Assembly (NCBI RefSeq): GCF_000021985.1
Contig: NC_011901.1
Span: 2,108,001 to 2,172,000 of the forward strand
Length of the DNA stretch: 64,000 bases
Direction: 5' to 3'
Source: Thioalkalivibrio sulfidiphilus HL-EbGr7
GTDB lineage: Bacteria; Pseudomonadota; Gammaproteobacteria; Ectothiorhodospirales; Ectothiorhodospiraceae
Positions 27,913 through 37,073 of this stretch are shown piece by piece. Position numbers and translations under genes: made by a program. How positions within the stretch are numbered: the stretch's first letter is position 1; each line of letters opens with the position of its first letter. The notes under the pieces are model-generated. The model saw only the letters and a list, made by a program, of their open reading frames with translations, was not told where the DNA came from and searched no databases.

Positions 27913-28740
27913 CTATTCCTGCGCCTTGCCCGCCAGGCTCAGGTAGATCGGCGCATAGGGTTCCCGCTGCACCAGGTCGATGAGATGCCCCTTGAGCATC
28001 TCCAGGATGGCCAGGAAGGTCACCACCACGCCGCGGCGCCCCTCCTCCACGGTGAACAGCTTGTGGAACTCCACGAAGGGCGCGGCGTTGAGCGCCTCGA
28101 GCACCCGTGACATGCGCTCGCGCACCGACAGCGGTTCACGCTGGATGTGGTGGTGGGTGAACATGTCCGCCCGGGACAGCACCTCCCGGAAGGCCAGCAG
28201 CAGCTCTTTCAGTTCCACGTCGGGCAGGCGCGGCGCGCGCTCCATGGGCGGCGGCTCGGCGGACACCGGGAAGATTTCCCGCTCCACCCGGGGCAGCGCG
28301 TCGATGTCCTCGGCGGCCTTCTTGAAACGCTCGTATTCCTGCAGCCGGCGGATGAGCTCGGCCCGCGGGTCATCCTCGTCCTCGGTGATGCCCGGCCGGG
28401 GCAGCAGCATACGCGACTTGATCTCGGCCAGCATGGCGGCCATCACCAGGTATTCCGCCGCCAGTTCCAGGCGCATATCCTTCATGAGCTCGATGTAGCT
28501 CATGTACTGACGGGTGATCTCGGCGATGGGGATGTCGAGGATATCCAGGTTCTGACGCTTGATGAGATACAGCAACAGATCCAGCGGACCCTCGAAGGCC
28601 TCCAGGAATACCTCCAGGGCGTCCGGAGGGATGTACAGGTCCTTGGGCGGGGTGCTCAGGGGTTCGCCGCGCACGATGGCGAAGGGCATCTCCTCCTGAC
28701 TCGCGCCGCCCACGTGGGGGCCGTGGATCTCGATGCTCAT
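27913..28740 (-). CDS. scpA: Segregation and condensation protein ScpA (kleisin)
   Basis: 275-residue kleisin subunit of SMC-ScpAB. Conserved N-terminal region: FLEAFEGPLDLLLYLIKRQNLDILDIPIAEITRQYMSY, then EYLVMAAMLAEIKSRMLLP. The C-terminal winged helix carries VVTFLAILEMLKGHLIDLVQ. Start ATG 28740 overlaps the trpS stop (ATGA), so translation is probably coupled. A repeat block separates it from scpB. Confidence 0.95.
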   Translation of the reverse strand: MSIEIHGPHVGGASQEEMPFAIVRGEPLSTPPKDLYIPPDALEVFLEAFEGPLDLLLYLIKRQNLDILDIPIAEITRQYMSYIELMKDMRLELAAEYLVMAAMLAEIKSRMLLPRPGITEDEDDPRAELIRRLQEYERFKKAAEDIDALPRVEREIFPVSAEPPPMERAPRLPDVELKELLLAFREVLSRADMFTHHHIQREPLSVRERMSRVLEALNAAPFVEFHKLFTVEEGRRGVVVTFLAILEMLKGHLIDLVQREPYAPIYLSLAGKAQE

Positions 28741-29954
28741 CGGTAGGAGAGCCCCATGGCGCGACGCACCTCGTCGAGGGTGTCGCGGGCCATGTCCCGG
28801 GCCGCCTCGCAGCCCTCGTTGATGATGGTGCGCACGGCCGCGGGGTCGGCCTCGTAGTCCTTGGCGCGTTCCTGGATGGGGCGCAGCTCGGCACGCACCG
28901 CATCGATCACCGGCTGCTTGCACTCCAGGCAGCCGATGCCCGCGCTGCGACAGCCTTCCTGCACCCACTGGCAGGTGGCTTCGTCGGAGTAGACCTGGTG
29001 CAGGGCCCACACCGGACACTTCTCCGGCTCGCCGGGATCGGTACGGCGCACCCGGGCCGGGTCCGTGGGCATGGTGCGGATCTTCTTCTCCACTTCCGCC
29101 GGATCTTCCCGCAGGGAGATGGTGTTGTTGTAGGACTTGGACATCTTCTGCCCGTCCAGGCCCGGCATCTTGGAGGTCCGGGTCAGCAGCGCCTGGGGCT
29201 CGGGCAGGATGATCTTGCCGGAGCCTTCCAGGTAGCCGAACAGCCGCTCCCGGTCGCCCAGGGAGATGTTCTGCTGGGTCTCCAGCATGGCCCGGGCCAC
29301 GTCCAGGGCCTGGTCGTCGCCCTGCTCCTGGTAGCGGCGGCGCAGGTCCCGGTACAGCTTGGCGTTCTTCTTGCCCATCTTGTCCACGGCGGCCTCGGCC
29401 TTCTCTTCGAAGCCCGGCTCACGGCCGTAGAGGTGGTTGAAGCGCCGCGCCACCTCCCGGGTGATCTCGATGTGGGCCACCTGATCCTCGCCCACGGGCA
29501 CCAGGCCTGCCTTGTAGATCAGCACGTCGGCGCTCTGCAGCAGCGGATAGCCTAGGAAGCCGTAGGTGGCCAGGTCCTTCTCGCGCAGCTTCTCCTGCTG
29601 GTCCTTGTAGGTGGGCACGCGCTCCAGCCAGCCGAGCGGCGTCATCATGGACAGCAGCAGGTGCAGCTCGGCGTGTTCCGGCACCCGGGACTGGATGAAG
29701 ATCTTCGCCGCGCCCGGGCTCACGCCCGCGGCCAGCCAGTCCACCACCATGTCCCAGACGCTCTCGGAGAGGATGCGGGGGTCCTCGTAGTGGGTGGTCA
29801 GAGCATGCCAGTCGGCCACGAAGAACAGGCACTCGTAGGCATGCTGGAGTTCGATCCAGTTTTTCAGGACGCCGTGATAGTGGCCCAGATGAAGCCGGCC
29901 CGTGGGCCGCATGCCGGAGACCACGCGCTGGTTTTGCGCAGGAAGGGAACTCAA
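28737..29954 (-). CDS. trpS: Tryptophanyl-tRNA synthetase
   Basis: Class I synthetase of 405 residues that charges tRNA-Trp. The HIGH motif appears as HLGH in GMRPTGRLHLGHYHGVL and the KMSKS loop is intact in DGQKMSKSYNN. An insertion after the Rossmann half makes it longer than the 334-residue E. coli enzyme, as in many proteobacterial long forms. It starts with TTG (29954), supported by GAGGAG nine bases upstream. First gene of the trpS-scpA-scpB operon. Confidence 0.96.
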   Translation of the reverse strand: MSSLPAQNQRVVSGMRPTGRLHLGHYHGVLKNWIELQHAYECLFFVADWHALTTHYEDPRILSESVWDMVVDWLAAGVSPGAAKIFIQSRVPEHAELHLLLSMMTPLGWLERVPTYKDQQEKLREKDLATYGFLGYPLLQSADVLIYKAGLVPVGEDQVAHIEITREVARRFNHLYGREPGFEEKAEAAVDKMGKKNAKLYRDLRRRYQEQGDDQALDVARAMLETQQNISLGDRERLFGYLEGSGKIILPEPQALLTRTSKMPGLDGQKMSKSYNNTISLREDPAEVEKKIRTMPTDPARVRRTDPGEPEKCPVWALHQVYSDEATCQWVQEGCRSAGIGCLECKQPVIDAVRAELRPIQERAKDYEADPAAVRTIINEGCEAARDMARDTLDEVRRAMGLSYR

Positions 29955-30032
29955 GGTCGCTCCTCGGTTTTATGCAATGCGTTTATGCAATGCTCTGATC
30001 GGGATGGGGCTCATTATCGGCGCTCCGGGGGC

Positions 30033-31409
30033 TCAGTTGAACCCACCGGAGGCAAACAGGCCCATGAGCAGCAGGTACAGCCACTGGCTCTGGTCCTGGC
30101 CGTTGAGGGTCAGGCGGCTGTCGCGAAGCTCCAGTTCCGCCCGGTAGGCGTCCTCCCCGGCCACCATGTAACCCTGCTCCACCAGGCCCTCCATGACCCC
30201 CCGGCCCAGGGAACGGGTCAGCATCTCGCGCAGCGCCGGATCCATGGGGGTGCCTTCCTCGTCCTCCATGGAACGCAGGCTGATCTCCCCGGCCAGCCCC
30301 TCCAGCAGGGCCTTGCCCCCCTGGAAGCGGCCGTCCAGACCCAGGCGCGGCAGGTAGTCCACGGTGTTGGGGTCGAAACCCTCACCGTCGAAGCGCGCGC
30401 TGAGCTTAAGTTCCAGCTCGCCCTCGGGCATGCGCAGGCGCAGGGTCTCCAGGTTCAGTGCCGGCGAGTGCACCAGCATGTACGGCAGGCTCTGCAGCAG
30501 GATCAGGCCCGCCATCTCACCGGCCTGGACCTCGTCCAGCTCGTTGAGCCCCTCCAGGCGCTCCAGGAACAGGTCATAGACCTCACCGTGCAGCGGCCCC
30601 AGCCGCAGCCGCATGTCCCCTCCGGTGGACTCCCAGTCGGCGACGCGCAGGGCGCCGAAGCCCAGGTCGAAGTGCAGGTGCAGGAACTCGCCCTGCCGAT
30701 TCTGGCCGGAGCGCAGGCGCAGGCGCTCCAGGTGCAGCGGCCCCTGCTGGTCGTGGCCCTCCAGGTCCAGAACGTCCACGCGATACTCGAACCAGCCATC
30801 CGCCAGGCGGTTTCCCGGGTCCGTCAGGTCCAGGTCCAGACGCTGACCGCGCAGGCGCACATGGCTGTCCGCATCCCGCATCTCCAGCTCAGGCAGCTCG
30901 AGGCCGCCCACGAGCCGCTGCCGATTCCACTGGAACACACCCTCCATGCCTGCGGAACGCAGCCAGGATCCCGGCTCCTCGGGCAGTTCCGTCTCGAAGG
31001 CGGGGGATGTGATGCGCAACTCGGCGGAATCGGTGATGGGATCGATCACGGTGTGCAGGCTCAGGGGCACCCGGTCACCGAACACCGCGCGCAGGCGCTC
31101 GGCCACGTCATCCGGATAGACCGGCTCGGATTCCAGGGTCAGCGCGCCATAGCCATGGCGTATCCGGTGGCGCATGGCGAAGTCCACCGGTTCCCCCTGC
31201 ACCACCAGGTGCAGCTGGCTGGTGGCACTGGAGGTGAACCAGCCGCGCTCGAAGACCTCCAGTCGATGGTCCACGCGCATGTCGCCCAGGTTGCCTCCCT
31301 GCCAGTTGTCCAGGTGGCGCTGGGCCTGACCGCCCAGCCAGATGGGCCAGGCGAGGATCAGGGCAGCCAGAAGCAGCAGCGGGAGCAGCAGGAGACGTTT
31401 GGCCGTCAT
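30033..31409 (-). CDS. YdgA-family (DUF945) protein
   Basis: 458-residue envelope protein of unknown function. The N-terminal hydrophobic segment (LLLLPLLLLAALILAWPIWLGG) is a signal anchor. The rest is a repetitive beta-rich domain with the family-typical early motif RVDHRLEVFERGWFTSSATSQL. DUF945 proteins occur widely in gammaproteobacteria; some have been linked to motility or envelope functions, but no activity is established. It may share a transcript with the site-2 protease gene upstream, 24 bases away. Confidence 0.85.
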   Translation of the reverse strand: MTAKRLLLLPLLLLAALILAWPIWLGGQAQRHLDNWQGGNLGDMRVDHRLEVFERGWFTSSATSQLHLVVQGEPVDFAMRHRIRHGYGALTLESEPVYPDDVAERLRAVFGDRVPLSLHTVIDPITDSAELRITSPAFETELPEEPGSWLRSAGMEGVFQWNRQRLVGGLELPELEMRDADSHVRLRGQRLDLDLTDPGNRLADGWFEYRVDVLDLEGHDQQGPLHLERLRLRSGQNRQGEFLHLHFDLGFGALRVADWESTGGDMRLRLGPLHGEVYDLFLERLEGLNELDEVQAGEMAGLILLQSLPYMLVHSPALNLETLRLRMPEGELELKLSARFDGEGFDPNTVDYLPRLGLDGRFQGGKALLEGLAGEISLRSMEDEEGTPMDPALREMLTRSLGRGVMEGLVEQGYMVAGEDAYRAELELRDSRLTLNGQDQSQWLYLLLMGLFASGGFN

Positions 31410-31433
31410 GGCATGGATTCCTTTGGGGATGGA

Positions 31434-32117
31434 TCAGCGAAGCTTGTGGAAGGGCAGCCCGAAGAGACTCTCGATGAGTTCCACGAAGAAGCCGTAGAAG
31501 GGCCCGATGATGGCGCCCAGCATCCCAGTGGCCAGCAGGCCCAGGACGATGAACAGGCCGAAGGGCTCGATGCGGTCGTAGGTGGCGGCCATGCGCGGCG
31601 GCAGGAAACCGGACACCACCCGCCCGCCGTCCAGGGGCGGCACGGGCAGCAGGTTGAGCACCATGAGCAGGATGTTGATGGCGATGCCGGCGATGCCCAT
31701 GTAGACCAGGGGCACCGCCACCCAGTCGAAGCTGCCCATGAGGCTGAAGCCGAGCTTGATCATCAGCGCCCAGAACAGGGCCATGATGAGATTGGCCATG
31801 GGCCCGGCCGCCGCCACGATCGCCATGTCCCGCTGGGGCCGGGACAGGTTGCGGCTGTTCACCGGCACCGGCTTGGCCCAGCCGAACACGAACGGCGGCC
31901 CCGGGGTCATGGCGGAGAAGATCAAAAGCCCCACGGGCACCAGCACCGTGCCCACCGGGTCGATGTGTTTCAAGGGATTGACCGTGAGCCGCCCGAGCAT
32001 CTGGGCGGTGGTGTCGCCCAGCAGCTTGGCGACCCAGCCATGGGCCACCTCGTGGAGGGTGATGGCGAACAGCACGGGAATCGCCCAGATGGCGATGGTC
32101 TGGATGATGTTATCCAT
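31434..32117 (-). CDS. Site-2 protease family (M50) membrane metalloprotease
   Basis: 227-residue polytopic membrane protein. The zinc-binding HEVAHG motif (HEVAH, residues 22-26) sits in the first membrane helix, and the third ligand is supplied by NLLPVPPLDGGRV in a later helix. Several additional hydrophobic segments lie between and after. No PDZ domain is present, so it belongs to the small FtsH-independent S2P group also found next to trpS and sua5-like genes, not to RseP. The substrate is unknown. Confidence 0.93.
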   Translation of the reverse strand: MDNIIQTIAIWAIPVLFAITLHEVAHGWVAKLLGDTTAQMLGRLTVNPLKHIDPVGTVLVPVGLLIFSAMTPGPPFVFGWAKPVPVNSRNLSRPQRDMAIVAAAGPMANLIMALFWALMIKLGFSLMGSFDWVAVPLVYMGIAGIAINILLMVLNLLPVPPLDGGRVVSGFLPPRMAATYDRIEPFGLFIVLGLLATGMLGAIIGPFYGFFVELIESLFGLPFHKLR

Positions 32118-32173
32118 AGAGACGGCGATTATACCGCCAAACCCCAGCCCCAGGCGAAAGCCCTAATGGTTTT

Positions 32174-32210
32174 CCTTGCCACTGGCCACTTGAGACCTGC
32201 CACTGCCTTC
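32174..32210. repeat. GGCAAGT-type heptamer block
   Basis: Three inverted GGCAAGT-like units (CTTGCCACTGGCCACTTG and following), running into the stop codon of the YciO-family gene. Same family as the element at 5702-5873. Confidence 0.7.
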
Positions 32211-32826
32211 AAAGCCAGTCCACCGCCCCGCGTCCCTGGCGCACCACCTCCGGCACCTCCCCCACCAGGTCTACCACCGTGGTGGGCTCCACACCGCAGG
32301 ACCCGGCGAGCAGGATCAGGTCCACGTGGGCGGAGAGGCGTTCCTCGATGTCGTAGGGGTCGGACAGGGGCAGATGGTCCCCTGGCAGTTGCAGGGTGGT
32401 GCTCATGAGCGGCTCGCCCAGCTCCGCCAGCAGGGCCTGGGTGATGGCGTGATCCGGCACCCGCAGGCCGATGGTCTTGCGCTTGGCGTGCTGCAGGCGC
32501 CGGGGCACCTCGTGGGTGGCCTTGAGCAGGAAGGTGTATGGCCCCGGGGTGAGGTTCTTCAGCAGCCGGTAGGCGGTGTTGTCCACCTTGGCGTAGGTGG
32601 CGATCTCGGACAGGTCCCGGCACACCAGGGTGAAATGGTGGTTGTCGTCCAGCTGACGGATGCGACGAATACGTTCCATGCCGGTCTTGTTGCCGATGCC
32701 GCAGCCCAGTGCGTAGCAGGAATCCGTCGGGTAGACGATCACGCCCCCGTCCCGGATCACGTCCACCGCCTGCCGGATCAGGCGGGCCTGGGGGTTGTCG
32801 GGGTGGATTTCGATTCTGCGGGTCAC
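32209..32826 (-). CDS. YciO/Sua5-family protein (threonylcarbamoyl-AMP synthase fold)
   Basis: 205-residue protein with the YrdC/Sua5 fold. The nucleotide/threonine-binding strand is GGVIVYPTDSCYALGC, followed by the KR-containing HFTLVCRDLSEIATYA and GPYTFLLKATHEVPRRLQHAKRKTIGLRVPDH. The form SEIATYAKVDN and length fit the YciO subfamily, whose role in t6A synthesis is less certain than TsaC or Sua5. GTG start with AAGGA upstream. It reads toward the site-2 protease gene, a common pairing. Confidence 0.92.
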   Translation of the reverse strand: MTRRIEIHPDNPQARLIRQAVDVIRDGGVIVYPTDSCYALGCGIGNKTGMERIRRIRQLDDNHHFTLVCRDLSEIATYAKVDNTAYRLLKNLTPGPYTFLLKATHEVPRRLQHAKRKTIGLRVPDHAITQALLAELGEPLMSTTLQLPGDHLPLSDPYDIEERLSAHVDLILLAGSCGVEPTTVVDLVGEVPEVVRQGRGAVDWL

Positions 32827-32932
32827 GGGGGGCGTTCCTTCGGGTTTGGGGAGGGGGATTTTAGCGCGGGACGGGGGTGAGGGTTAATTTGGTGTGGATG
32901 GTTCGATTTCCCGCTTCTACCAATATCAAAGT

Positions 32933-33566
32933 CAAAGGCTTCCGATCCCCGTTGCACGGGGCTCGGGTTACTTTTCTTGCTTGTCCAAGAAAAGTAACCA
33001 AAAGAAGGACACCCCAATGCCGCACCCGCTATTCGCGGGTGCCCTGCGTTGCTCGGCTTCGAGGGGGTCGCCTGACAGGCCGTCCCTGGCCTGGCAGGCG
33101 ACGCGCCGCGTCCTGCGGCGCCCCTTCGGGCTTTTTCCCTCGAAGCCTGCGCTACTCGGTGCGGCAAAAGGGGGGAGAGGTCAAAACCGCTTCGATCTGC
33201 CCTTGGTTTCCCTCGTAGGAGCCCCGACCCCGGGGCGAATGGTGGGGAATTCGCCCCGGGGTCGGGGCTCCTACAAAACCAGGCAAGACAACCCACCTTG
33301 TGGGGGTTGCTGCCTTTGATGTCCCCCCCGTTTTTCTCGCCGAGCACGGGGGTGTTCCGGGGTCAAAGCCCGATAGGGGCGCCGCAGGGAGGCGGCGCGT
33401 CGGCTGCCAGGCCAGGGACGGCCTGTCAGCCGACCTCCCCGGAACACCCCCGCGCGCAGGGCACCCCGCAGGGGCGAGAAACCCGGGTGTCTTTTCTTTG
33501 GTTACTTTCTTTGGACAAGCAAAGAAAGTAACCCGAGCCCCGTGCAACGGGGATCGGAAGCCTTTG
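32933..33566. repeat. 634-base palindromic repeat element with 42-base inverted ends
   Basis: Terminal arms 32933-32974 and 33525-33566 are inverted copies beginning CAAAGGCTTCCGATCCCCGT. Just inside each end is a hairpin of GGTTACTTT...AAAGTAACC type. The centre holds a perfect hairpin with 26-base arms (33215-33240 and 33249-33274). The interior also has inverted blocks such as GGCCTGGCAGG/CCAGGCCAGGGACGG-like sequences. No transposase is encoded. Similar GTAACC-hairpin-bounded sequences exist in other proteobacteria from memory. Confidence 0.85.
33215..33274. repeat. Perfect hairpin with 26-base arms
   Basis: GTAGGAGCCCCGACCCCGGG and continuing is exactly inverted after an 8-base loop. 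The outer GTAGGAG/CTCCTAC ends match the repeat at 9740-9816, so this may be an independent REP-type element nested in the larger one. Confidence 0.9.
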
Positions 33567-33690
33567 ATCTTGGTTTTGCTTTAAGACCGTAATTCCAAGC
33601 CGGATCGGAAGCCTTTGACCTTGATCCAATCAAATCCAAACCCAAACACACCTTTGCACCCACCCCACAAAACCCGCCAAACTACCCCCC

Positions 33691-34329
33691 ATGAAACTCC
33701 TCTATGACCTCCTCCCGGTCATCCTCTTCTTCCTCGCCTACAAGTTTTACGGCGCCCTCCCCCCTGAATGGATCCTGGCCGTAGGCGTCTGGCTGCCGGT
33801 GGCGCTGGAACCGGACAACCCGGGACACGCCATCTACCTGGCCACAGCCGTGGCCATGGTCGTGATGGCGGTGCAACTGGCCCTGGGACTCGCTATCAAG
33901 CGACGGCTCGAAACCATGCCCCTGCTCACGGCGGCGGTGATCCTGGTGCTGGGCGGCGCGACCCTGTGGCTGCACGACCCGGTGTTCATCCTCTGGAAGC
34001 CCACCCTGGTCAACTGGCTGTTCGCCCTGGTGTTCATGGCCCCTCCCCTGTTCGGACGCCGCACGCTGGTGGAAACCCTCATGGGGCACGCCCTGAGCGT
34101 ACCCAGGGCCATCTGGAGCCGGGTCAACCTCGCCTGGGTGGTATTCTTCCTGGTTTCAGGGCTTGCCAACCTGTTCGTGGCCTACACCTTCAGCGAGGCG
34201 GTGTGGGTGGATTTCAAACTCTTCGGTATGCTTGGCATGACCTTCGTCTTCGTGATCGGTCAGGCGGTCTATCTGGGACTGCACCACCGCGAGGACGACC
34301 CGCACACCACCAAGGGAGACCCATCCTGA
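33691..34329 (+). CDS. yciB: Inner-membrane-spanning protein YciB (septation protein A family)
   Basis: 212-residue polytopic membrane protein, about five to six helices. Family features: [18 protein letters not shown] at the start, [19 protein letters not shown] and the C-terminal [20 protein letters not shown]. YciB/IspZ is linked to cell-envelope synthesis and septation. Its stop overlaps the yciI start (TGATG), so the pair is translationally coupled, an arrangement shared with enterobacteria. Confidence 0.95.
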   Translation: MKLLYDLLPVILFFLAYKFYGALPPEWILAVGVWLPVALEPDNPGHAIYLATAVAMVVMAVQLALGLAIKRRLETMPLLTAAVILVLGGATLWLHDPVFILWKPTLVNWLFALVFMAPPLFGRRTLVETLMGHALSVPRAIWSRVNLAWVVFFLVSGLANLFVAYTFSEAVWVDFKLFGMLGMTFVFVIGQAVYLGLHHREDDPHTTKGDPS

Positions 34330-34628
34330 TGCTCTACACCATCATGGCCCAGGACAGCGACAACAGCCTGGAGAAACGCCTGCAGACACGACCCGCGCAC
34401 CTGGCCCGCCTGGAGGCCCTGCGCGACGAAGGGCGACTGGTACTGGCAGGTCCTCTGCCGGCCATCGACAGCCCGGACCCGGGTCCGGCGGGCTTCACCG
34501 GCAGCCTGGTGGTGGCGGAGTTCGATTCCCTGGAGGACGCCCAGGCCTGGGCAGACGCCGATCCCTACCGGGCGGCCGGCGTGTATGCCAGCGTCGTCGT
34601 CAAACCCTTTCGCAAGGTGCTGCCCTGA
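34329..34628 (+). CDS. yciI: YciI-like protein
   Basis: 99-residue ferredoxin-like (dimeric alpha-beta barrel) protein. It begins [17 protein letters not shown]. The conserved His is in [11 protein letters not shown] and the conserved acidic residues in [21 protein letters not shown] are at expected positions. The His-Asp pair is proposed to be catalytic in this family, but the reaction is not known. Start overlaps yciB stop by one base. Confidence 0.94.
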   Translation: MLYTIMAQDSDNSLEKRLQTRPAHLARLEALRDEGRLVLAGPLPAIDSPDPGPAGFTGSLVVAEFDSLEDAQAWADADPYRAAGVYASVVVKPFRKVLP

Positions 34629-34657
34629 GCAGCCGGCTTAAACTCAAGGAAACCCCC

Positions 34658-35470
34658 ATGACTCTGCGCATTCATCACATCCTGGTCACCGGCCTGCTGA
34701 CCGTCACCCTCATCACCGGCTGTGGCCGCGGCGAGGCACCACAGGCCGAGATCAGCGGCGAGGCGGTCGCCATGGTCAACGGCGTGGCCATCAGCGAAGC
34801 GGATTTCCAGGACTTCCTCAACCTGCAGCGCATGACCCGACCCGGAGAGAATCTGCTGCCGGACGAGGTGCTGGACGAGATGATCAACATGGAACTGCTG
34901 CGCCAGGCCGCGCTGCAGCAGGGGCTGGACAGGGATCCCGACATCCAGCGCCAGGTGGAGCGGGCTCGCACCAACCTGATGGTCGGCGCGCTCATCGACC
35001 AGCGTCTTAACCAGGACTACACCGAGGAGCAGCTGCGCGCGGAATACGATCGTCAGATCCAGGCCATCGATCGCACCGAGTACAAGGCCCGGCATATTCT
35101 CCTGGACAGCGAGGCCGATGCCCGCGAGGTGATCGCCGCGCTGGAGGCCGGCGGAGACTTCCAGGAACTGGCCCGTGAGCATTCCACCGGCCCCTCCGGC
35201 CCCATGGGCGGGGATCTGGGCTGGTTCACCGCCGACGCCATGGTGCCCGCCTTCTCCGAGGCGGTGCAGGCCATGGAAAAGGGCAGTTACAGCAATGAGC
35301 CGGTACAGACCGAATTCGGCTGGCACGTGATCCTGCTGGAAGACACCCGCCGCTCCGAACCCCCGCCCTTCGAGGCGGTGCGCGACCGGGTCGCACAGAT
35401 CCTCGACAACCGCGCCCTGCAGGATTACATCGGTGATCTGCGCACCGCTGCGAAGATCGAAGTGAAGTGA
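34658..35470 (+). CDS. Parvulin-type peptidyl-prolyl isomerase lipoprotein
   Basis: 270-residue periplasmic folding factor. The lipobox LITGC gives lipidation at Cys22. An N-terminal SurA-like helical chaperone region (about 35-130) is followed by one parvulin domain (about 140-240) with YKARHILLDSEADAREVI, GPMGGDLGWF and FGWHVILLED. Resembles PrsA/PpiC/EpsD-type isomerases with one rotamase domain. It starts 29 bases after yciI and probably belongs to the same transcript. The +2 Gly after Cys gives no inner-membrane retention signal. Confidence 0.93.
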   Translation: MTLRIHHILVTGLLTVTLITGCGRGEAPQAEISGEAVAMVNGVAISEADFQDFLNLQRMTRPGENLLPDEVLDEMINMELLRQAALQQGLDRDPDIQRQVERARTNLMVGALIDQRLNQDYTEEQLRAEYDRQIQAIDRTEYKARHILLDSEADAREVIAALEAGGDFQELAREHSTGPSGPMGGDLGWFTADAMVPAFSEAVQAMEKGSYSNEPVQTEFGWHVILLEDTRRSEPPPFEAVRDRVAQILDNRALQDYIGDLRTAAKIEVK

Positions 35471-35482
35471 GGCGTGCGGCCC

Positions 35483-35553
35483 GTAGGTCGGGCTTCAGCC
35501 CGACAGCGGTGCCTCTCGAAGCATCGGCTGTCTCGGGCTGAAGCCCGACCTAC
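35483..35553. repeat. REP-like palindrome, paired copy
   Basis: Two inverted GTAGGTCGGGCTTCAGCCCG units around a roughly 24-base spacer, the same family as 3235-3303. It lies between convergent genes, just after the parvulin stop, where it may serve as a bidirectional end-of-transcript structure. Confidence 0.85.
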
Positions 35554-35560
35554 GGGGTAC

Positions 35561-36166
35561 TCATGTCTTGCGCCACACCAAGGTGAAGTTGTTCACCGGC
35601 ATCACCACGTCATCCACCCGCTCGAGCCCCGCGGCGCGGGCGAGTGCATCCAGGTCCGCCTTGTCGCGGATGCCCATGCCGGGATCGCGCAGGCGCAGGC
35701 TCATGTCGAAGCGGGCGTTGCTCTCGCTGGTGAACATGCCGTTCTCGTTGAACGGACCATAGAGACAGAAATATCCGCCCGGACGCAGCACACGACCCAC
35801 GCCCGCGAACATGGCCTGTACCATGGGCCAGTGCATGATGTGCGTGGTGTTGGCGGAATACACGCCGTCCACATGACTCACCGGCCAGGGCTCGTCGCGC
35901 ACATCCAGCACCAGGGGTTCGGCCACGTTGTCGAGTGCGGCCTCCCCCAGCCACAAACGAATGCCCGGCAGGTGCTCGGCCACGTCCGAGGGTTGCCAGC
36001 GCAGGTGCGCCATGGCGGCGCCGAAATACACCGAGTGCTGTCCCGTGCCGCTGCCGATCTCGAGGATCGTGCCCGGCTCGGTGAAATAGCGTTTCAGCAC
36101 CGCGAGAATCGGATCCCTGTTCTGCTCGCAGGCCTCGGAAAAGGGCTTCGGGTAGTAGGCTTGCAT
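35561..36166 (-). CDS. DUF938 SAM-dependent methyltransferase
   Basis: 201-residue class I methyltransferase-like protein. The SAM-binding GxGxG is in ILEIGSGTGQHSVYFG, followed by QPSDVAEHLPGI (acidic strand 2 end), VDGVYSANTTHIMHW and YFCLYGPFNENGMFTSESNARFD, all typical of DUF938. The substrate is unknown. ATG 36166 (MQAYYPKPFSEACEQNRDPI) fits the family start; the in-frame start at 36208 would overlap motB. The last codons read TLVWRKT. Confidence 0.92.
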   Translation of the reverse strand: MQAYYPKPFSEACEQNRDPILAVLKRYFTEPGTILEIGSGTGQHSVYFGAAMAHLRWQPSDVAEHLPGIRLWLGEAALDNVAEPLVLDVRDEPWPVSHVDGVYSANTTHIMHWPMVQAMFAGVGRVLRPGGYFCLYGPFNENGMFTSESNARFDMSLRLRDPGMGIRDKADLDALARAAGLERVDDVVMPVNNFTLVWRKT

Positions 36167-36197
36167 GTTTTTCCGGCTTGATCCTGATTGAAAAAAT

Positions 36198-37073
36198 TCA
36201 ACGCACACCCGTCTGGATCACCAGCGACACGCGCCGGTTCTCGGCGCGGCCTTCGGCGGTGTCGTTGCCGGCCACGGGTCGGGTGTCGGCGAAGCCCACC
36301 GCCTGCAGGCGTTCTGGGGCAAGTCCCAGGGCGATGAGCTGGCGCACCACGCCACTGGCCCGCGCCGCGGACAGCTCCCAGTTGGACGGGAAGATGGGCG
36401 TGAAGATGGGCACGTTGTCGGTGTGTCCCTCCACGGTGATCTGTCCCTCGGCGGCATTGAGTACGGGCATCAGGCTTGAGAGCAGCGCGCGCCCGTCGCT
36501 GCGCAGTTCCGCGCTGCCGCTGGCGAACAGGATGCCCTCCTTGATACGCAGCTCCACCTGACCCGGGGTGGTGAACACCTCCACCCCCTCCAGTCCGCCC
36601 TGGCGGGCCAGGGCCTGCTCCAGGGCGGACTCGGCGGCGGGTGCCTCCTCCCGCGCCAGGGGCTCGGCCAGAGGCTGCTCGCCGGGATAGGTGGCGGGTG
36701 CTTCCTCAAACAGGGGCGGCACGATGGACTGGCGGTGGGGATGGCCCAGCTCGATGCCGAAGCCCTCCACCCAGCGCAGGGCCTGATCCTCCTCCGGCCT
36801 TGTATAGGCCAGCAGCACCACGAACAGCACCAGCACCAGGGTGAGCATGTCCAGGTAGGTGAGGATCCAGGCGTGTTCGTCCTCGCGCAGGGCGTCGCCG
36901 CTCGGCTGCGGCGGCGGCGCGGCCCAGGGCGGCGGGTAATGGGGTGCGGCGGCCATCTCGGCGCGCAGGGCCTCCGCCTGGCCGTTGCCCTGGTCGATGG
37001 CGGACTGGGCGGCGGACTCAGCGCCGGCCGGTGCGCTTGCTGCCGGCGGCGGGCTTTTCGGCTCCGTTGCCAT
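36198..37073 (-). CDS. motB: MotB-like flagellar stator protein
   Basis: 291-residue stator subunit. A 60-residue Pro/Ala-rich cytoplasmic tail precedes one membrane helix (WILTYLDMLTLVLVLFVVLLAYT) with the proton-carrying Asp in YLDM. A linker of about 80 residues leads to an OmpA-like peptidoglycan-binding domain (VEGHTDNVPI, NWELSAARASGVVRQLI, GRAENRRVSLVI). The gene overlaps motA by 56 bases if ATG 37073 is correct; ATG 36956 would remove the overlap and shorten the tail. Paired with motA. Confidence 0.93.
   Translation of the reverse strand: MATEPKSPPPAASAPAGAESAAQSAIDQGNGQAEALRAEMAAAPHYPPPWAAPPPQPSGDALREDEHAWILTYLDMLTLVLVLFVVLLAYTRPEEDQALRWVEGFGIELGHPHRQSIVPPLFEEAPATYPGEQPLAEPLAREEAPAAESALEQALARQGGLEGVEVFTTPGQVELRIKEGILFASGSAELRSDGRALLSSLMPVLNAAEGQITVEGHTDNVPIFTPIFPSNWELSAARASGVVRQLIALGLAPERLQAVGFADTRPVAGNDTAEGRAENRRVSLVIQTGVR

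Larger units (their letters stand above)
32827..33690. other. Gene-free 864-base stretch dominated by a large palindromic element
   Basis: Nothing in this interval looks like a real gene: open frames on both strands have skewed composition and read through hairpins. It contains the element at 32933-33566 and, beyond it, a second copy of the arm end (CGGATCGGAAGCCTTTGA, 33601-33618). The yciB start follows at 33691. Confidence 0.8.

Noticed and set aside
29661-32408. Long plus-strand open frame opposite trpS, the YdgA-like gene and the site-2 protease gene
   Set aside because: Shadow of three real genes; rich in Gln, His and Gly with no domain pattern.
32823-33629. Several 60-170 codon frames inside the large palindromic element
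   Set aside because: They exist on both strands, translate hairpins and repeats, and show no protein-family features.
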